Shown: one piece after another, positions 8,222 to 16,410 of the stretch
Position numbering within the stretch: position 1 is the stretch's first letter
How the letters are laid out: each line of letters opens with the position of its first letter
DNA from: H17-190 sp034435615
GTDB lineage: Bacteria; Chloroflexota; Dehalococcoidia; SM23-28-2; HRBIN24
Direction of reading: 5' to 3'
Length of the DNA: 24,252 nucleotides
Assembly (NCBI GenBank): GCA_034435615.1
Contig: DAOTWZ010000058.1
Location: forward strand, 1 to 24,252
The notes under the pieces: model-generated
Databases searched by the model: none
The model's input: only the letters and a program-made list of their open reading frames with translations
What the model was told of the DNA's origin: nothing
Program-made: the position numbers and the translations under genes

Positions 8222-9352
8222 ATGAGAGTGTCCTGTCTTCAGGAGAACCTGGCGCGGGGACTGGCCACCGTCCAGCGGGCGGTGGCCAGCCGCAGCACGC
8301 TGCCCCAGACCACCCACGTCCTGGTGAGCACCGACGCCGGCCGTCTCCGCCTAGCCGCCACCAACCTGGAGATAGCCATCACCAGTTGGGTGGGCGCCCA
8401 GGTGGACGAGGAGGGGGCCATCACGGTGCCCGCCCGCGTTTTCACCGAGTTCGTGAACTCCCTGCCCAACGAGCCCATACAGCTCAGCGTCTCCCCCAGG
8501 GCGCGGCAGCTCCACCTGGTCTGCGGCCGCTACGAGGCCACCATGGCGGGGATGGACCCCGCCGATTTCCCCCCCATTCCTGCCATCGAGGACGGGCCGG
8601 CTACCAGAATCGACCCCCAGGCCCTGCGTCTGGCCATCGCTCAGGTGGAGTTCGCCGCTGCCACCGATGACACCCGCCCCGTCCTGACGGGTGTGCACAC
8701 GCTGCTGGAAGACCAGCAGGTGACGCTGGCTGCCGCCGATGGCTTCCGCCTGGCCGTGCACCGCCTGCCCCTGGAGGAGCCGGTGCCGGAGCGGCTGGAG
8801 GTCATCGTGCCGGCACGGGCGTTGCGGGAGCTGCAACGACTCCTGGGCGACGAGGAAGACCCTCTCCTCTTCGCTGTGAACGCCGCCCGCAGCCAGGCGG
8901 TCTTCCGTCTGCGCAACGTGGAGATGGTGTCCCAGCTCATCCAGGGCACCTTCCCCAACTACAGTCAGCTCATCCCTCAGGAGTACAAGACGCGGACCGT
9001 CATCAACCTGAAGGAGCTGCTGCAGGAGACGCGCCGGGCGGCCATCTTCGCCCGTGACGGCTCCAACATCGTCCGGCTACAGGTGGAGGTCACCGAGGGC
9101 GGGCCGGGACGGCTCATCGTCTCGGCGCGGGCGGAGGAGCTGGGAGAGCACCGGGGCGAGCTGGACGCTCTGGTAGAGGGGGAGCCCATCAAGATCGCCT
9201 TCAACGCCCGTTATCTGCAGGACGTGCTGCAGGTGCTGGAGAGCGTGGACGTGAGCCTGGAGACCACCAGCCCCACCAGCCCGGGCGTCATCCGCCCCGT
9301 GGGGCTGGACAACTACGTCCACGTCGTCATGCCCATGTTCGTCCAGTGGTAA
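8222..9352 (+). CDS. dnaN: DNA polymerase III beta subunit (sliding clamp)
   Basis: The protein (376 residues) is the ring-shaped processivity factor of the replicative polymerase. It has three repeated clamp domains: the N-terminal MRVSCLQENLARGLATVQRA, a central part with DTRPVLTGVHTLLEDQQVTL, and a C-terminal domain ending NYVHVVMPMFVQW, which matches the classical MPM-containing tail. The segment TFPNYSQLIP marks the second-to-third domain region. The ATG at 8222 is preferred over a GTG at 8213 because AGGTGA at 8211-8216 gives a five-base spacing and the homologous N terminus begins at this Met. No dnaA, recF or gyrB is adjacent, so this is not the classical origin-linked arrangement. 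Confidence 0.96.
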   Translation: MRVSCLQENLARGLATVQRAVASRSTLPQTTHVLVSTDAGRLRLAATNLEIAITSWVGAQVDEEGAITVPARVFTEFVNSLPNEPIQLSVSPRARQLHLVCGRYEATMAGMDPADFPPIPAIEDGPATRIDPQALRLAIAQVEFAAATDDTRPVLTGVHTLLEDQQVTLAAADGFRLAVHRLPLEEPVPERLEVIVPARALRELQRLLGDEEDPLLFAVNAARSQAVFRLRNVEMVSQLIQGTFPNYSQLIPQEYKTRTVINLKELLQETRRAAIFARDGSNIVRLQVEVTEGGPGRLIVSARAEELGEHRGELDALVEGEPIKIAFNARYLQDVLQVLESVDVSLETTSPTSPGVIRPVGLDNYVHVVMPMFVQW

Positions 9353-9381
9353 CCGGCGGGCCCGGGCCCTCGCGATGGCCT

Positions 9382-9579
9382 CTACTCTCGTGCCTCGCCG
9401 GGCGCCATGGTGGTGCCGCAGACGCAGACGAAGGAGTCCAGGGGCAGCCGCTCCTGGGGCACCACTATGACCTGGATCTGAGTGCCGCAGCGGGGGCACT
9501 TCCAGATGCCGGCCAGGGAGGCCGGCTCTGCCTCCGGCACCTCCCCCGCCTCCGCCCTCTCCACCGTCTCATCGTCCAT
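9382..9579 (-). CDS. Small zinc-ribbon protein
   Basis: This 65-residue protein has an acidic N terminus followed by WKCPRCGTQIQVIV (26-39) and FVCVCGTTM. The CxxC and CxC pairs would make a single zinc ribbon. The start ATG (9577-9579 on the complement) is preceded by a G-rich stretch that can act as a ribosome binding site. Its 3' end faces that of dnaN across about 30 bases. Similar small ribbons often bind nucleic acid or partner proteins, but no specific role can be read here. GC-rich third positions and the clean cysteine spacing support a real gene. Confidence 0.65.
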   Translation of the reverse strand: MDDETVERAEAGEVPEAEPASLAGIWKCPRCGTQIQVIVVPQERLPLDSFVCVCGTTMAPGEARE

Positions 9580-10031
9580 CGGTCGCCCCCTCCCCCGGCG
9601 CGAGCCCCAGGATAATCCCCCGGCCGTTGCGATGGCGGGGTACGCCTGCCCGCGTGGGCTCGCGGAGTCATAAAAAGGCGCGCCAGGACGACGACTTTCT
9701 GCCTCGCTCTCCCATGTTTAGGAAATCGCGAGGCCAGGGGAGAAGCTGATAGGACACTTGTAACCGCTATACTCCCTCGGGCGGAGGCGCTGGGGCCTGA
9801 ACATCTGTCCCGCATAGGAGCAGAGATCGAGAGGCGCCGGCCCGGCTATCAGGAAGAGGTCGGTAAGATGCTCAGGGGCGACCTGATGAGCACCATCAAG
9901 GGTCTTCTGGAGCGCTCGCGGGAGGCCATGGGCAAGCGCGACTGAGGCGCCAGGGCGGCGCTCTCAGCCGCAACCGCTCCTCTACCCTCGCCGTTTTCAG
10001 CCGTGAATCCTGGCCGGCCAGCGCGGCCGCG
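9580..10031. other. Intergenic stretch with an open frame remnant
   Basis: This 452-base stretch has no gene with a convincing start. The plus-strand frame ending in TGA at 9943-9945 is open from 9616, and its last 55 codons read like real protein, with helical segments LSRIGAEIERRRPGYQEEVG and MLRGDLMSTIKGLLERSREA and mostly G/C third positions. The only ATG in the frame, at 9868, gives 25 residues. A TATACT at 9768-9773 could be a -10 box, but no -35 partner is visible. It may be a decayed gene or one with an unusual start. No tRNA, repeat array or strong terminator was seen here. Confidence 0.35.
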
Positions 10032-10334
10032 TCACTCGTCGGCCTCGCCGCCGCGCGTGGGAGCGGGAGGCTCGTCGGTGGATTTCGGGCTGGTGGTGGG
10101 GCCGCGAGCTGCCTGGGGGTCGGAGGGGCCCCTCTGCTCCTTCCTGACCCAGCGGTCGCCCTGCTTGCGATACTCGTGTTTCAGGGCAGCATAGGCCACG
10201 CGGTGCGCCCGCGCTCCCTCACCGTAGGTCTCCACGGCGCTGTCGTGGGCCTTTTTCCAGATCTCCTGGGCCCGTTTGTCGGACCGCTTGATGGTATTGG
10301 GGATACTGGTCTCGCCACGTTCTCGCTCGGGCAT
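10032..10334 (-). CDS. ChaB-family protein
   Basis: The 100-residue protein resembles ChaB, a small protein once linked to the ChaA cation antiporter and often found as a stress-associated small protein. The core IPNTIKRSDKRAQEIWKKAH is followed by YAALKHEYRKQGDRWVRK, the alpha-beta core with the family's conserved A(W/Y)AA(V/L)KHEY pattern. The C-terminal 35 residues are a Pro/Thr/Glu-rich tail that looks disordered. The ATG at 10332-10334 is preferred over a GTG nine codons upstream because AGGAGG at 10344-10349 lies nine bases before it. The broken small gene upstream is on the same strand, so the two may have formed one unit. The molecular function of ChaB itself is poorly settled. Confidence 0.8.
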   Translation of the reverse strand: MPERERGETSIPNTIKRSDKRAQEIWKKAHDSAVETYGEGARAHRVAYAALKHEYRKQGDRWVRKEQRGPSDPQAARGPTTSPKSTDEPPAPTRGGEADE

Positions 10335-10380
10335 AGCGCATCGCCTCCTGACTGTCGGCACGGGCCAGCGGGGCTCTTCC

Positions 10381-10686
10381 CTACCTCTGGACGAACTCGA
10401 AGAAGCGGCTCGGCTCGCCGGCGCTCGCCTCCTCCTGCTATAAGGAAGGCCACCCTTCTCTCCTGGAACTTGCGGAAGAACTCCTCCCAGGAGCCCTCTT
10501 CCAGCGACTCCTCGGCGCCGTAGCCCGCGAAATCGATGCGTAGCATGCCGGAGTCTTCGCTCCCGCCGGTGCCGCGGACGCGGGCTGACCGTCCGCCTCT
10601 CTCCTCCACCCAGCGCCGATGAAGTCGTGGTAAGTGGTGGGGTTGCTCTCTCCCGCTATCTCCTTCACCCCCTCGGATAGAGTCAT
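10381..10686 (-). pseudogene. Conserved small hypothetical protein broken by two frameshifts
   Basis: Three minus-strand frames each hold part of one protein. The first reads SNPTTYHDFI up to about 10620. A second reads RWVEERGGRSARVRGTGG, then GMLRIDFAGYGAEESLEEGS and WEEFFRKFQERRVAFL, to about 10440. The third reads QEEASAGEPSRFFEFVQR and stops at 10381-10383. I recall a widespread small family with the same order (TTDHDEI, RWAEERGG, GTGG, LRIDFPGYSGE, SWDEFFEKF, then SNFNKLVSR), whose function is unknown. Two one-base indels, near 10613-10622 and near 10437-10445, are needed to join the parts. The 5' limit at an ATG (10684-10686) is uncertain. Either the gene is dead or the assembly has two errors here. 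Confidence 0.6.
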
Positions 10687-10763
10687 GTGGCACTGTACCA
10701 GGAGGTGGGGAACGCTGATATAGCCAGTCCTCTTCAAGCCGTAACAAATGGATGACAGAGCAG

Positions 10764-11897
10764 TTAGATGGTCACAGGCCTGTCACCGCTGCCTTGAGGT
10801 GGCGAGACGTCCGCCCTCTCCTGCACCAGCTCCAGGGCTGCCTGGGCCACCGCCTCCGGAGGGACGAGTCGCAGGCAGCGATGGTGGCCCTCCGGGCAGA
10901 CGCTGCTGTAGCAGAACTTGCAGGGGACGTCGTGGAAGAGGACGCGGGAGGGGACACCCCAAGGGACGTGCTGGGGATTGGTGAGGGCGTACAGCACCAC
11001 GACGGGGGTGCCCACGGCGGCTGCCAGGTGGGCCGGCGCCGTATTGTTGGTGATGACCACCGGCGCCAGCGCCAGGACGGCGGCCAGCGTCGCCAGGTCT
11101 AGCTGTCCCGCCAGGGTGAAGGTGGGGCCTGGTATGGTGGCCTTGACCTCCTCTACCAGGGCGGCCTCCTCGGCGGCGCCGGTGAAGAGCAACTGCCAGC
11201 CGCAGTCCCCGGCCAGCGCCCGCCCGACAGCAGCGTAGGACTCTGGCGGATAGCGACGGGAGGGGGCGGTGCCCCCAGGGTGGACGACCGCCCAGGGCCG
11301 GCCGGCGTCCAGGCCCGCCTCGCCGAGGAGGCGAAGCGCCCGTTGCGTCGCCTCCTCGGGCAGGTCGATACGGAGCCGCTCGTCCTCGGTGCGGGCGCCG
11401 ATGGCGGCAACGAGGTCTAGCTGGCGTTGCACTTCGTGGCGGAGGAGCCTCTCCGGCTCTCGCTCCGGCAGCCAGTGGGTGAGGAGCTGATAGGGGTTCT
11501 CGCGACAGTGGGCGAGACGGAGCGGCACGTCTGCCAGATAGCAGAGGAGGGCTGCCGGCAGCGGGCTCTGGCTGTAGGTGGTGAAGATGACAGCGCCATC
11601 GAAGCGGCCCTCACGCAGCGCCTGGACGGCCCGATGGTCCGGGCCGCTGTCGGCCCGCGGGGCGGTGGCCTTCATCCAGGGCGCCTCGTAGACCATGACC
11701 GCGTCCACGAAGGGCAACAACGGGGCGAGCTGAGCGCCCGCCTGGGAGGCGAGGAGGGTCACCCTCCGCCCGGGGGCCGACTCCTTCAGGGCGCGGATGG
11801 CAGGGGAGGTCATGAGGACGTCGCCGATGCCGTCCAGCCGGACGCACAGGAGGTTGAGGGCCTGGCGCCAGGCAGCCGGGCTGGCCCGAGCGGCCAT
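10764..11897 (-). CDS. Glycosyltransferase family 9 (heptosyltransferase-like)
   Basis: The 377-residue protein is a GT-B fold transferase of family 9, the family of ADP-heptose:LPS heptosyltransferases. It has the N-terminal signature LLCVRLDGIGDVLMTSPAIR (16-35). The sugar-nucleotide half contains VVHPGGTAPSRRYPPE and ITNNTAPAHLAAAVGTP, the latter replacing the usual TNDTGPMHLA. A cysteine cluster CKFCYSSVCPEGHHRC near the C terminus is shared with many type II heptosyltransferases. The ATG (11895-11897) shares one base with the HldE stop codon, so it is translationally coupled to the enzyme that makes activated heptose. It is the last gene of the glycan operon. Transfer of a heptose is inferred from context. 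Confidence 0.88.
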   Translation of the reverse strand: MAARASPAAWRQALNLLCVRLDGIGDVLMTSPAIRALKESAPGRRVTLLASQAGAQLAPLLPFVDAVMVYEAPWMKATAPRADSGPDHRAVQALREGRFDGAVIFTTYSQSPLPAALLCYLADVPLRLAHCRENPYQLLTHWLPEREPERLLRHEVQRQLDLVAAIGARTEDERLRIDLPEEATQRALRLLGEAGLDAGRPWAVVHPGGTAPSRRYPPESYAAVGRALAGDCGWQLLFTGAAEEAALVEEVKATIPGPTFTLAGQLDLATLAAVLALAPVVITNNTAPAHLAAAVGTPVVVLYALTNPQHVPWGVPSRVLFHDVPCKFCYSSVCPEGHHRCLRLVPPEAVAQAALELVQERADVSPPQGSGDRPVTI

Positions 11898-13369
11898 CAG
11901 TGCCCCTCCAGAGCGCCGGCGCGCTGCGCCCGCTGAATGATGCCTGTGGTGGAGTGGTCGTCGACATAAGGCGCGATCTCGACGATGCCTCCCATCTCCT
12001 GGACCAGCTCCGCCTCCGGGAGGGCATCGCGAGTGTAGTCGCCCCCCTTCACGTACACATCGGGCCGGATGGCGCGCAGCAGTCCGGCCGGCGTCTCCTC
12101 CTCGAAGGGGACGATGTAGTCCACGCAGCTCAGGGCAGCCAGCACCTGGGCCCTGTACTCCAGGCTGTTGATGGGCCGCCCCGCCCCCTTGAGGCGGGCG
12201 ACGCTACCGTCCGAGTTCAGGCCGACGACGAGGACGTCTCCCAGCATCTTCCCTCTGGTCAGGACGGCGATATGGCCCCGGTGCAGGATGTCGAAGCAGC
12301 CGTTGGTGAAGACTATGCGCTCCCCCCGGCGCCGGTGCTCCTCCAGGCGGGGCAGCAGCGCCGTCAGGTCGAGGATGCGGGCTCCCTCCTGGGAGATCTG
12401 GGCCCAGAGCTCCTCCAGGGAGCAGGCGGATGTCCCCCGCTTGGCCACCGCCACCGCTGACGCCGCGGCGGCCGTCTCGGCGGCGACCGGCGTCTGGGCG
12501 CCTGCCGCCAGCGCCAGAGCGAGGGCAGCGGCGAAGGTGTCGCCCGCTCCGCTGCAGTTGGGGGCATCCCCGCGGGCGGCATAGGTGCGGTAGGGAGGCC
12601 GTCCCCTCTCCAGCACCACAGCGCCGTCCCTGTCCAGGGTGACGGCCACTATCTGCGCCCCGGTCAGCCCGAGGAGCCGCTCGCCGTGGGACAGGACGAG
12701 GCCGGCGCGGTCGACGGCGGAGGGCTCGACGCCGCCCAGGAGCCGCAGCGCCTCCTGGAAGTTGGGCTTCACCGCCGTGACGCCGACCTCGCGGTACCTG
12801 AGGAGGTCGCGGGCGTCCACCACCATCGCCCGGGGGTAGCGGGCCTGGAGGCGGGCCAGCGCTCCCAGAAGGGCCGGGGTCAGGACGCCGTAGGCGTAAT
12901 CGGAGACTATGATGGCATCGCATCGGGGCAGCAAGCTTTCCAGCCGGCCTATGGCCTCTTCCTCGGCCTCGGCGGGGAGGGGAGAGGTCGTCCCCTCGTC
13001 CAGCCGCAGCAGGATCTGGGAGGCCGCCACCACCCGCTGCTTGGTGATGGTGCGCCGATGGGGCAGGCGAAGGAGAGGGGATACGTCCACGCCCCGTAGC
13101 TGCAGCTCCTGGCGGAGAGTCTCTCCCTCGGCGTCCTCGCCCACCGCGGCCAGGAGGGAGACGGAGGCGCCCAGCTCGCGGGCGTTGACGGCCGTGTTGG
13201 CGGCACCGCCCGGGAAGCAGCGTCGTTCCTCCAGGTCTACCACCGGGACGGGGGCCTCGCGGCAGAGGCGGGAGGCCCTTCCCTCCAAATAGACGTCCAG
13301 CATCGCATCGCCGATGACCAGCACGTGGAGGGAGGAGAAGGAGGAGATCAGTTCTCGCATGTTGGACAT
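11897..13369 (-). CDS. hldE: Bifunctional heptose-7-phosphate kinase / heptose-1-phosphate adenylyltransferase
   Basis: The 490-residue protein joins the two activities of HldE (RfaE). Residues 1 to about 330 are a PfkB-type kinase with FPGGAANTAVNARELG (52-67) and CSGAGDTFAAA (272-282), where Asp277 is the likely base. Residues about 350-490 are a nucleotidyltransferase with IVFTNGCFDILHRGH (352-366), containing the HxGH site, then GRPINSLEYRAQVL (397-410) and VKGGDY (440-445). It phosphorylates heptose-7-phosphate at C1 and, after dephosphorylation by GmhB, adenylates heptose-1-phosphate. The start at 13369 was chosen from homology. The frame is open some 580 bases further upstream, but that overlaps the GmhA domain gene and has no homology. 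No gmhB or hldD lies in the window. Confidence 0.93.
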   Translation of the reverse strand: MSNMRELISSFSSLHVLVIGDAMLDVYLEGRASRLCREAPVPVVDLEERRCFPGGAANTAVNARELGASVSLLAAVGEDAEGETLRQELQLRGVDVSPLLRLPHRRTITKQRVVAASQILLRLDEGTTSPLPAEAEEEAIGRLESLLPRCDAIIVSDYAYGVLTPALLGALARLQARYPRAMVVDARDLLRYREVGVTAVKPNFQEALRLLGGVEPSAVDRAGLVLSHGERLLGLTGAQIVAVTLDRDGAVVLERGRPPYRTYAARGDAPNCSGAGDTFAAALALALAAGAQTPVAAETAAAASAVAVAKRGTSACSLEELWAQISQEGARILDLTALLPRLEEHRRRGERIVFTNGCFDILHRGHIAVLTRGKMLGDVLVVGLNSDGSVARLKGAGRPINSLEYRAQVLAALSCVDYIVPFEEETPAGLLRAIRPDVYVKGGDYTRDALPEAELVQEMGGIVEIAPYVDDHSTTGIIQRAQRAGALEGH

Positions 13370-13403
13370 CGTCCGCACCACCCCTCTTCGCTCTGTCCGC
13401 CGG

Positions 13404-15359
13404 CTATCCCCCGGGCCGCCTGGAGTAGACTTGATGGGGCTCGGGCGGGGGGCCGCTGGCCGTCCCCCCACGCCTCCGCGAGGGCTGGGGGGAGCGGCCC
13501 GGCTCCAGGGCGCCCAGCGCCGTCCCCCGCAGGAGCAGCGACTCCACCAGCTCGCACAGCAGGTGGAGGACGAGCGTCTGCACCTCTTGGACCCGCTGAG
13601 TGTCGGTGGAGGGGACCAGGAGGGTGACATCGGCCAGCTCGCGCAACTCGCCGCCGTCCCCACCAGTGAGGGCGAGGCGGCGCAGGCCGAGCTGCCTGGC
13701 CACCCGAAAGGCCCGCACCACGTTGGCGGAGCGGCCGCTGGTGCTGATCCCCACCAGGACGTCCCCGCGCCGCCCCAGCGCCTCCACCTCCCGGGCGAAA
13801 ACGGAGTCGTAGTCGACGTCGTTGGACCAGGCAGTGAGGACGGCGCTGTCGGCCGTGAGGGCGATGGCGGGGAGAGCGGGACGGCCCTCGTCCTTGAACC
13901 GTCCCACGAATTCGGCGACGAAGTGCTGGGCGTCGGCGGCGCTGCCACCGTTGCCGCACACCAGCAGCTTGCCGCCGCGCCGGAAGCAGGAGACGATGAG
14001 GTAGGCCGCCCTCACGATCTCCGCCCGCAGGCCCCGCCGGGACTGCTCCAGCGTCTGTGCCGCCTCGGCGAAGCCCCTCTCCACCATGGCCAGTTCATCG
14101 GCTGCCAGGCGCCACCAGGCGTCGCCGGCGCTCATCACCTCCTGATAGAGGGAGGCCACGGCGTCCGTCACCTTTTCCCAAGTGAACAGGTCATTGGCGC
14201 GGCGGATGGCCTGGCGGGCGAAGAGGGACATCAGCTTCTGGTTGCGGAAGAGCTGGGCCAGTCGCTCCGCCAGGGCATTGGGGTCATTGGGGGGTACGAG
14301 GTAGCCGGTCTCGCCGTCACGGACGGTGAACTTGATCCCTCCCACGTTGGAGCCCACCACCGGGGTGCCGCAGGCCATGGCCTCCACCGGCGTTATGCCG
14401 AAGGGCTCGTACCAGGGTGTGGTGACGAAGACATCGGCGGCGCTGTAGTAGTACTTCAGGGCCTCCCTCCCCCGGCGGCCCACCATCTCCACCCGGTCCG
14501 CCACCCCCTCCTCCGCCGCCACCAGGGCCAGCCGCCTCGCCTCGCAGGCGACGCGCTCGTCGGGGTCGGCGGTGTCGCCGCCCACTATGAGCATGCGCGC
14601 CGGGATGCCATAGCGGTGGACGAGACGGGCGAGGCCGCGGATGCCGTTATCCATCCCCTTGCGGGGCACCATCCGACCGAGCTGCAGGACGATGCGCTCC
14701 TCCGGGGGGAGCCCCAGCACTACGCGGGCGAGCTGCTTGCTCAGGGGGGCCAGCTCCGAGGGGTCGAAGCCGCAGGGGACGATGCTTATGCGGGCGGGGT
14801 CGGCGTTGTAGAGGCGGACCAGGTCTTCCTCCTCTTGAGGGCAAGTGGCGATGATGTGGTCGGCCTCCGCCACCACGCGGTCCTCGATGGCGAAACGCTC
14901 GTCCGGGAAGCGGTCCGCCTCCTGCTGGTGCGCCCGCCGCACCCGGCCCAGGGCGTGAAAGGTGACGACGAAGGGCACTCCCAGCGCCCTCTTTACCTCG
15001 AGAGCGACGAGGCCGGACATCCAGAAGTTGGCATGGACTATATCGTAGGGGCGGCGCTGGCGGCGGAAGAAACGGACTGCCCAGGCGGCGAAGTCGTTCA
15101 TGAAGGGCAGAAGCTCCTCCTTGGGCACGTACTCCGACGGCCCCGCCGGGACGTGGACGATGCGGACGCCGCTCAGCCACTCCCCCACCTGGGGAAGGAC
15201 GGCGCTGTCGCGGCGAGTGAAGACGTCCACCTGGTAGCCCAGCACCGCCAGGTGCCTGGCCAGTTGCCCCACGTAGAGGTTCTGACCGCCGCTGTCCACG
15301 CCTCCCAGGGCCCCCAGGGGCGAGGCATGCTCGCTGATGAGGGCTACGCGTCCGTTCAC
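13404..15359 (-). CDS. Fusion of a GT4 glycosyltransferase and phosphoheptose isomerase (GmhA)
   Basis: This 651-residue protein has two enzymes. Residues 1 to about 410 form a GT4 transferase of the sucrose synthase-like type, with GALGGVDSGGQNLYVGQLA (16-34), QLGRMVPRKGMDNGI (226-240) and the EPFGITPVEAMACGTPVVG block (318-336). Residues about 425-612 form a SIS-fold sedoheptulose-7-phosphate isomerase, with LLVCGNGGSAADAQHFVAEF (465-484), VGISTSGRSANVVRAF (536-551) and a VQEVQTLVLHLLCELVE helix. Glu483 and His599 fall at the expected catalytic positions. The last 40 residues are a Gly/Pro/Arg/Ser-rich tail. The GTG start at 15357-15359 is supported by AGGAGG at 15368-15373, eight bases away. 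The first committed heptose step is thus tied to a sugar transferase. Confidence 0.92.
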   Translation of the reverse strand: MNGRVALISEHASPLGALGGVDSGGQNLYVGQLARHLAVLGYQVDVFTRRDSAVLPQVGEWLSGVRIVHVPAGPSEYVPKEELLPFMNDFAAWAVRFFRRQRRPYDIVHANFWMSGLVALEVKRALGVPFVVTFHALGRVRRAHQQEADRFPDERFAIEDRVVAEADHIIATCPQEEEDLVRLYNADPARISIVPCGFDPSELAPLSKQLARVVLGLPPEERIVLQLGRMVPRKGMDNGIRGLARLVHRYGIPARMLIVGGDTADPDERVACEARRLALVAAEEGVADRVEMVGRRGREALKYYYSAADVFVTTPWYEPFGITPVEAMACGTPVVGSNVGGIKFTVRDGETGYLVPPNDPNALAERLAQLFRNQKLMSLFARQAIRRANDLFTWEKVTDAVASLYQEVMSAGDAWWRLAADELAMVERGFAEAAQTLEQSRRGLRAEIVRAAYLIVSCFRRGGKLLVCGNGGSAADAQHFVAEFVGRFKDEGRPALPAIALTADSAVLTAWSNDVDYDSVFAREVEALGRRGDVLVGISTSGRSANVVRAFRVARQLGLRRLALTGGDGGELRELADVTLLVPSTDTQRVQEVQTLVLHLLCELVESLLLRGTALGALEPGRSPQPSRRRGGTASGPPPEPHQVYSRRPGG

Positions 15360-15367
15360 GGGCCTCT

Positions 15368-15373
15368 CCTCCT
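15368..15373 (-). promoter_or_regulatory. Shine-Dalgarno deciding the GTG start of the GT4-GmhA fusion
   Basis: On the minus strand AGGAGG precedes the GTG at 15357-15359 by eight bases. It is the best ribosome binding site in the glycan operon and falls in the only clear gap between genes in this part of it, 46 bases, which suggests the fusion is translated independently. Confidence 0.65.
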
Positions 15374-15405
15374 CTTCCGCCGGTTCTTTCCCTTCACCGA
15401 TGCCT

Positions 15406-16410
15406 TCACCGCCCTCCGGGAAGCGAAGCGCCCCGAAGGGCTCGGCCCGCTGGCGGCCCGGGCGATCCGCCGGCCACCATGGCGAAAGCGTGGTCCCAGT
15501 CGGCGATGAAGCGGCAGATGTGGAAGCGCTCCTGGGCCACCTGGCGCGCCCCTTCGCCCAGGCGGCGCGCCTCGGCCGGGTCGTCCAGGAGAAGACGCAT
15601 CGCCTCCACCAGGCGCTCCACCCGCGTGTCCGCGAAGCCGGAGACCCCGTTCTGGAGCACCGTCGCCATCTCTGTCGTGGCCACGGCCACCACTGGCATC
15701 CCCAGCATCATCGCCTCGCAGACGGCCAGCGGCAGGCTGGTGTAGCGAACGGGACTGAAGAAGAAGCGGTAGCGGGCAGCCAGGGCGGGCAGCCTCCGCT
15801 GTGGCACCTCGCCCAGGCCACCCAGCTCCTCCGAGCCCATCCCCACCAGCTCCAGGGGGACGGTCGCTCTTACCTGCTGGTAGATGTCCAGGCCCAGTCG
15901 GCGCCCGCGGCTGGCCAGGTGATTGACGACGACGAGGCCCCGTGCCAGCTCGCCGGTGTTGCGCACCCCGACGGGCTCAGGCACCCCGTGCTCGATGACC
16001 ACGATGGGGGTGCGCCCGCTGTCCCACATGAGGGCGTTGAAGGGGGTGACGTGCACCAGCAGCACCTCCGGGTCGTCCACCACGTGGCGGGTATCGGTGG
16101 GATGCTCGCGTGGCGGGTCGTGCTCCAGGTATATGGCAGGCAGGCGGCGCTGGCCCGGGCCCAGGACTTCGAGGCGGTCGTGCAGGTAATTCCTGCGGGA
16201 CTGGTACAGGACGCAGTCCAGCTCCAGCCGCCGCACCTCCTCCGCCGGCACCTCGATGACGTTCTCCGGCCAGGGCAGGTCGCCGCAGCGGCCCCCGTAG
16301 CCTTCTGGCCGGCCCGGCCTCACCGGCAGGTAGAAGGTGTGTCCGGTGAGGGACAGGTAATAGAGGTAGTTGCCGTGGACGTGCCAGGTGAGGACGCGCA
16401 GACGCTTCAT
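15406..16410 (-). CDS. GT4-like glycosyltransferase
   Basis: The 334-residue protein is a GT-B type glycosyltransferase. Its N terminus is MKRLRVLTWHVHGNYLYYLS. The acceptor half includes VIEHGVPEP, and the donor half has FFFSPVRYTSLPLAVCEAMM and GMPVVAVATTEMATVLQNG, the position of the EX7E-type donor motif in GT4 (here reading less canonically), followed by the usual GADT-like loop and C-terminal helices. The ATG at 16408-16410 overlaps the stop of the upstream GT9 gene in an ATGA, and GGAG lies just ahead of it; the frame is open further upstream without homology. It belongs to the heptose glycan operon. Donor and acceptor sugars cannot be told from sequence. Confidence 0.82.
   Translation of the reverse strand: MKRLRVLTWHVHGNYLYYLSLTGHTFYLPVRPGRPEGYGGRCGDLPWPENVIEVPAEEVRRLELDCVLYQSRRNYLHDRLEVLGPGQRRLPAIYLEHDPPREHPTDTRHVVDDPEVLLVHVTPFNALMWDSGRTPIVVIEHGVPEPVGVRNTGELARGLVVVNHLASRGRRLGLDIYQQVRATVPLELVGMGSEELGGLGEVPQRRLPALAARYRFFFSPVRYTSLPLAVCEAMMLGMPVVAVATTEMATVLQNGVSGFADTRVERLVEAMRLLLDDPAEARRLGEGARQVAQERFHICRFIADWDHAFAMVAGGSPGPPAGRALRGASLPGGR

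Noticed and set aside
9359..9370. GGGCCCGGGCCC palindrome between dnaN and the zinc-ribbon gene, as a two-way terminator
   Set aside because: It is self-complementary with almost no loop and has no T-run on either side. Only a weak hairpin is possible.
10770..10787. ACAGGCCTGT palindrome near the 3' end of the last GT9 gene, as an operator
   Set aside because: It lies inside the coding region, just before the stop of a minus-strand gene, and has no T-run or nearby promoter. Chance is the simpler explanation.
13370..13948. N-terminal extension of HldE into the GmhA coding region
   Set aside because: It is out of frame with the GT4-GmhA gene and low in complexity, and the HldE family starts at MSNMRELISSF.
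13314..15509. A very long open frame (731 codons) on the plus strand
   Set aside because: It lies antisense to the GT4-GmhA fusion and hldE, which have clear motifs. Its translation is low in recognisable domains and is the usual shadow of a GC-rich gene.
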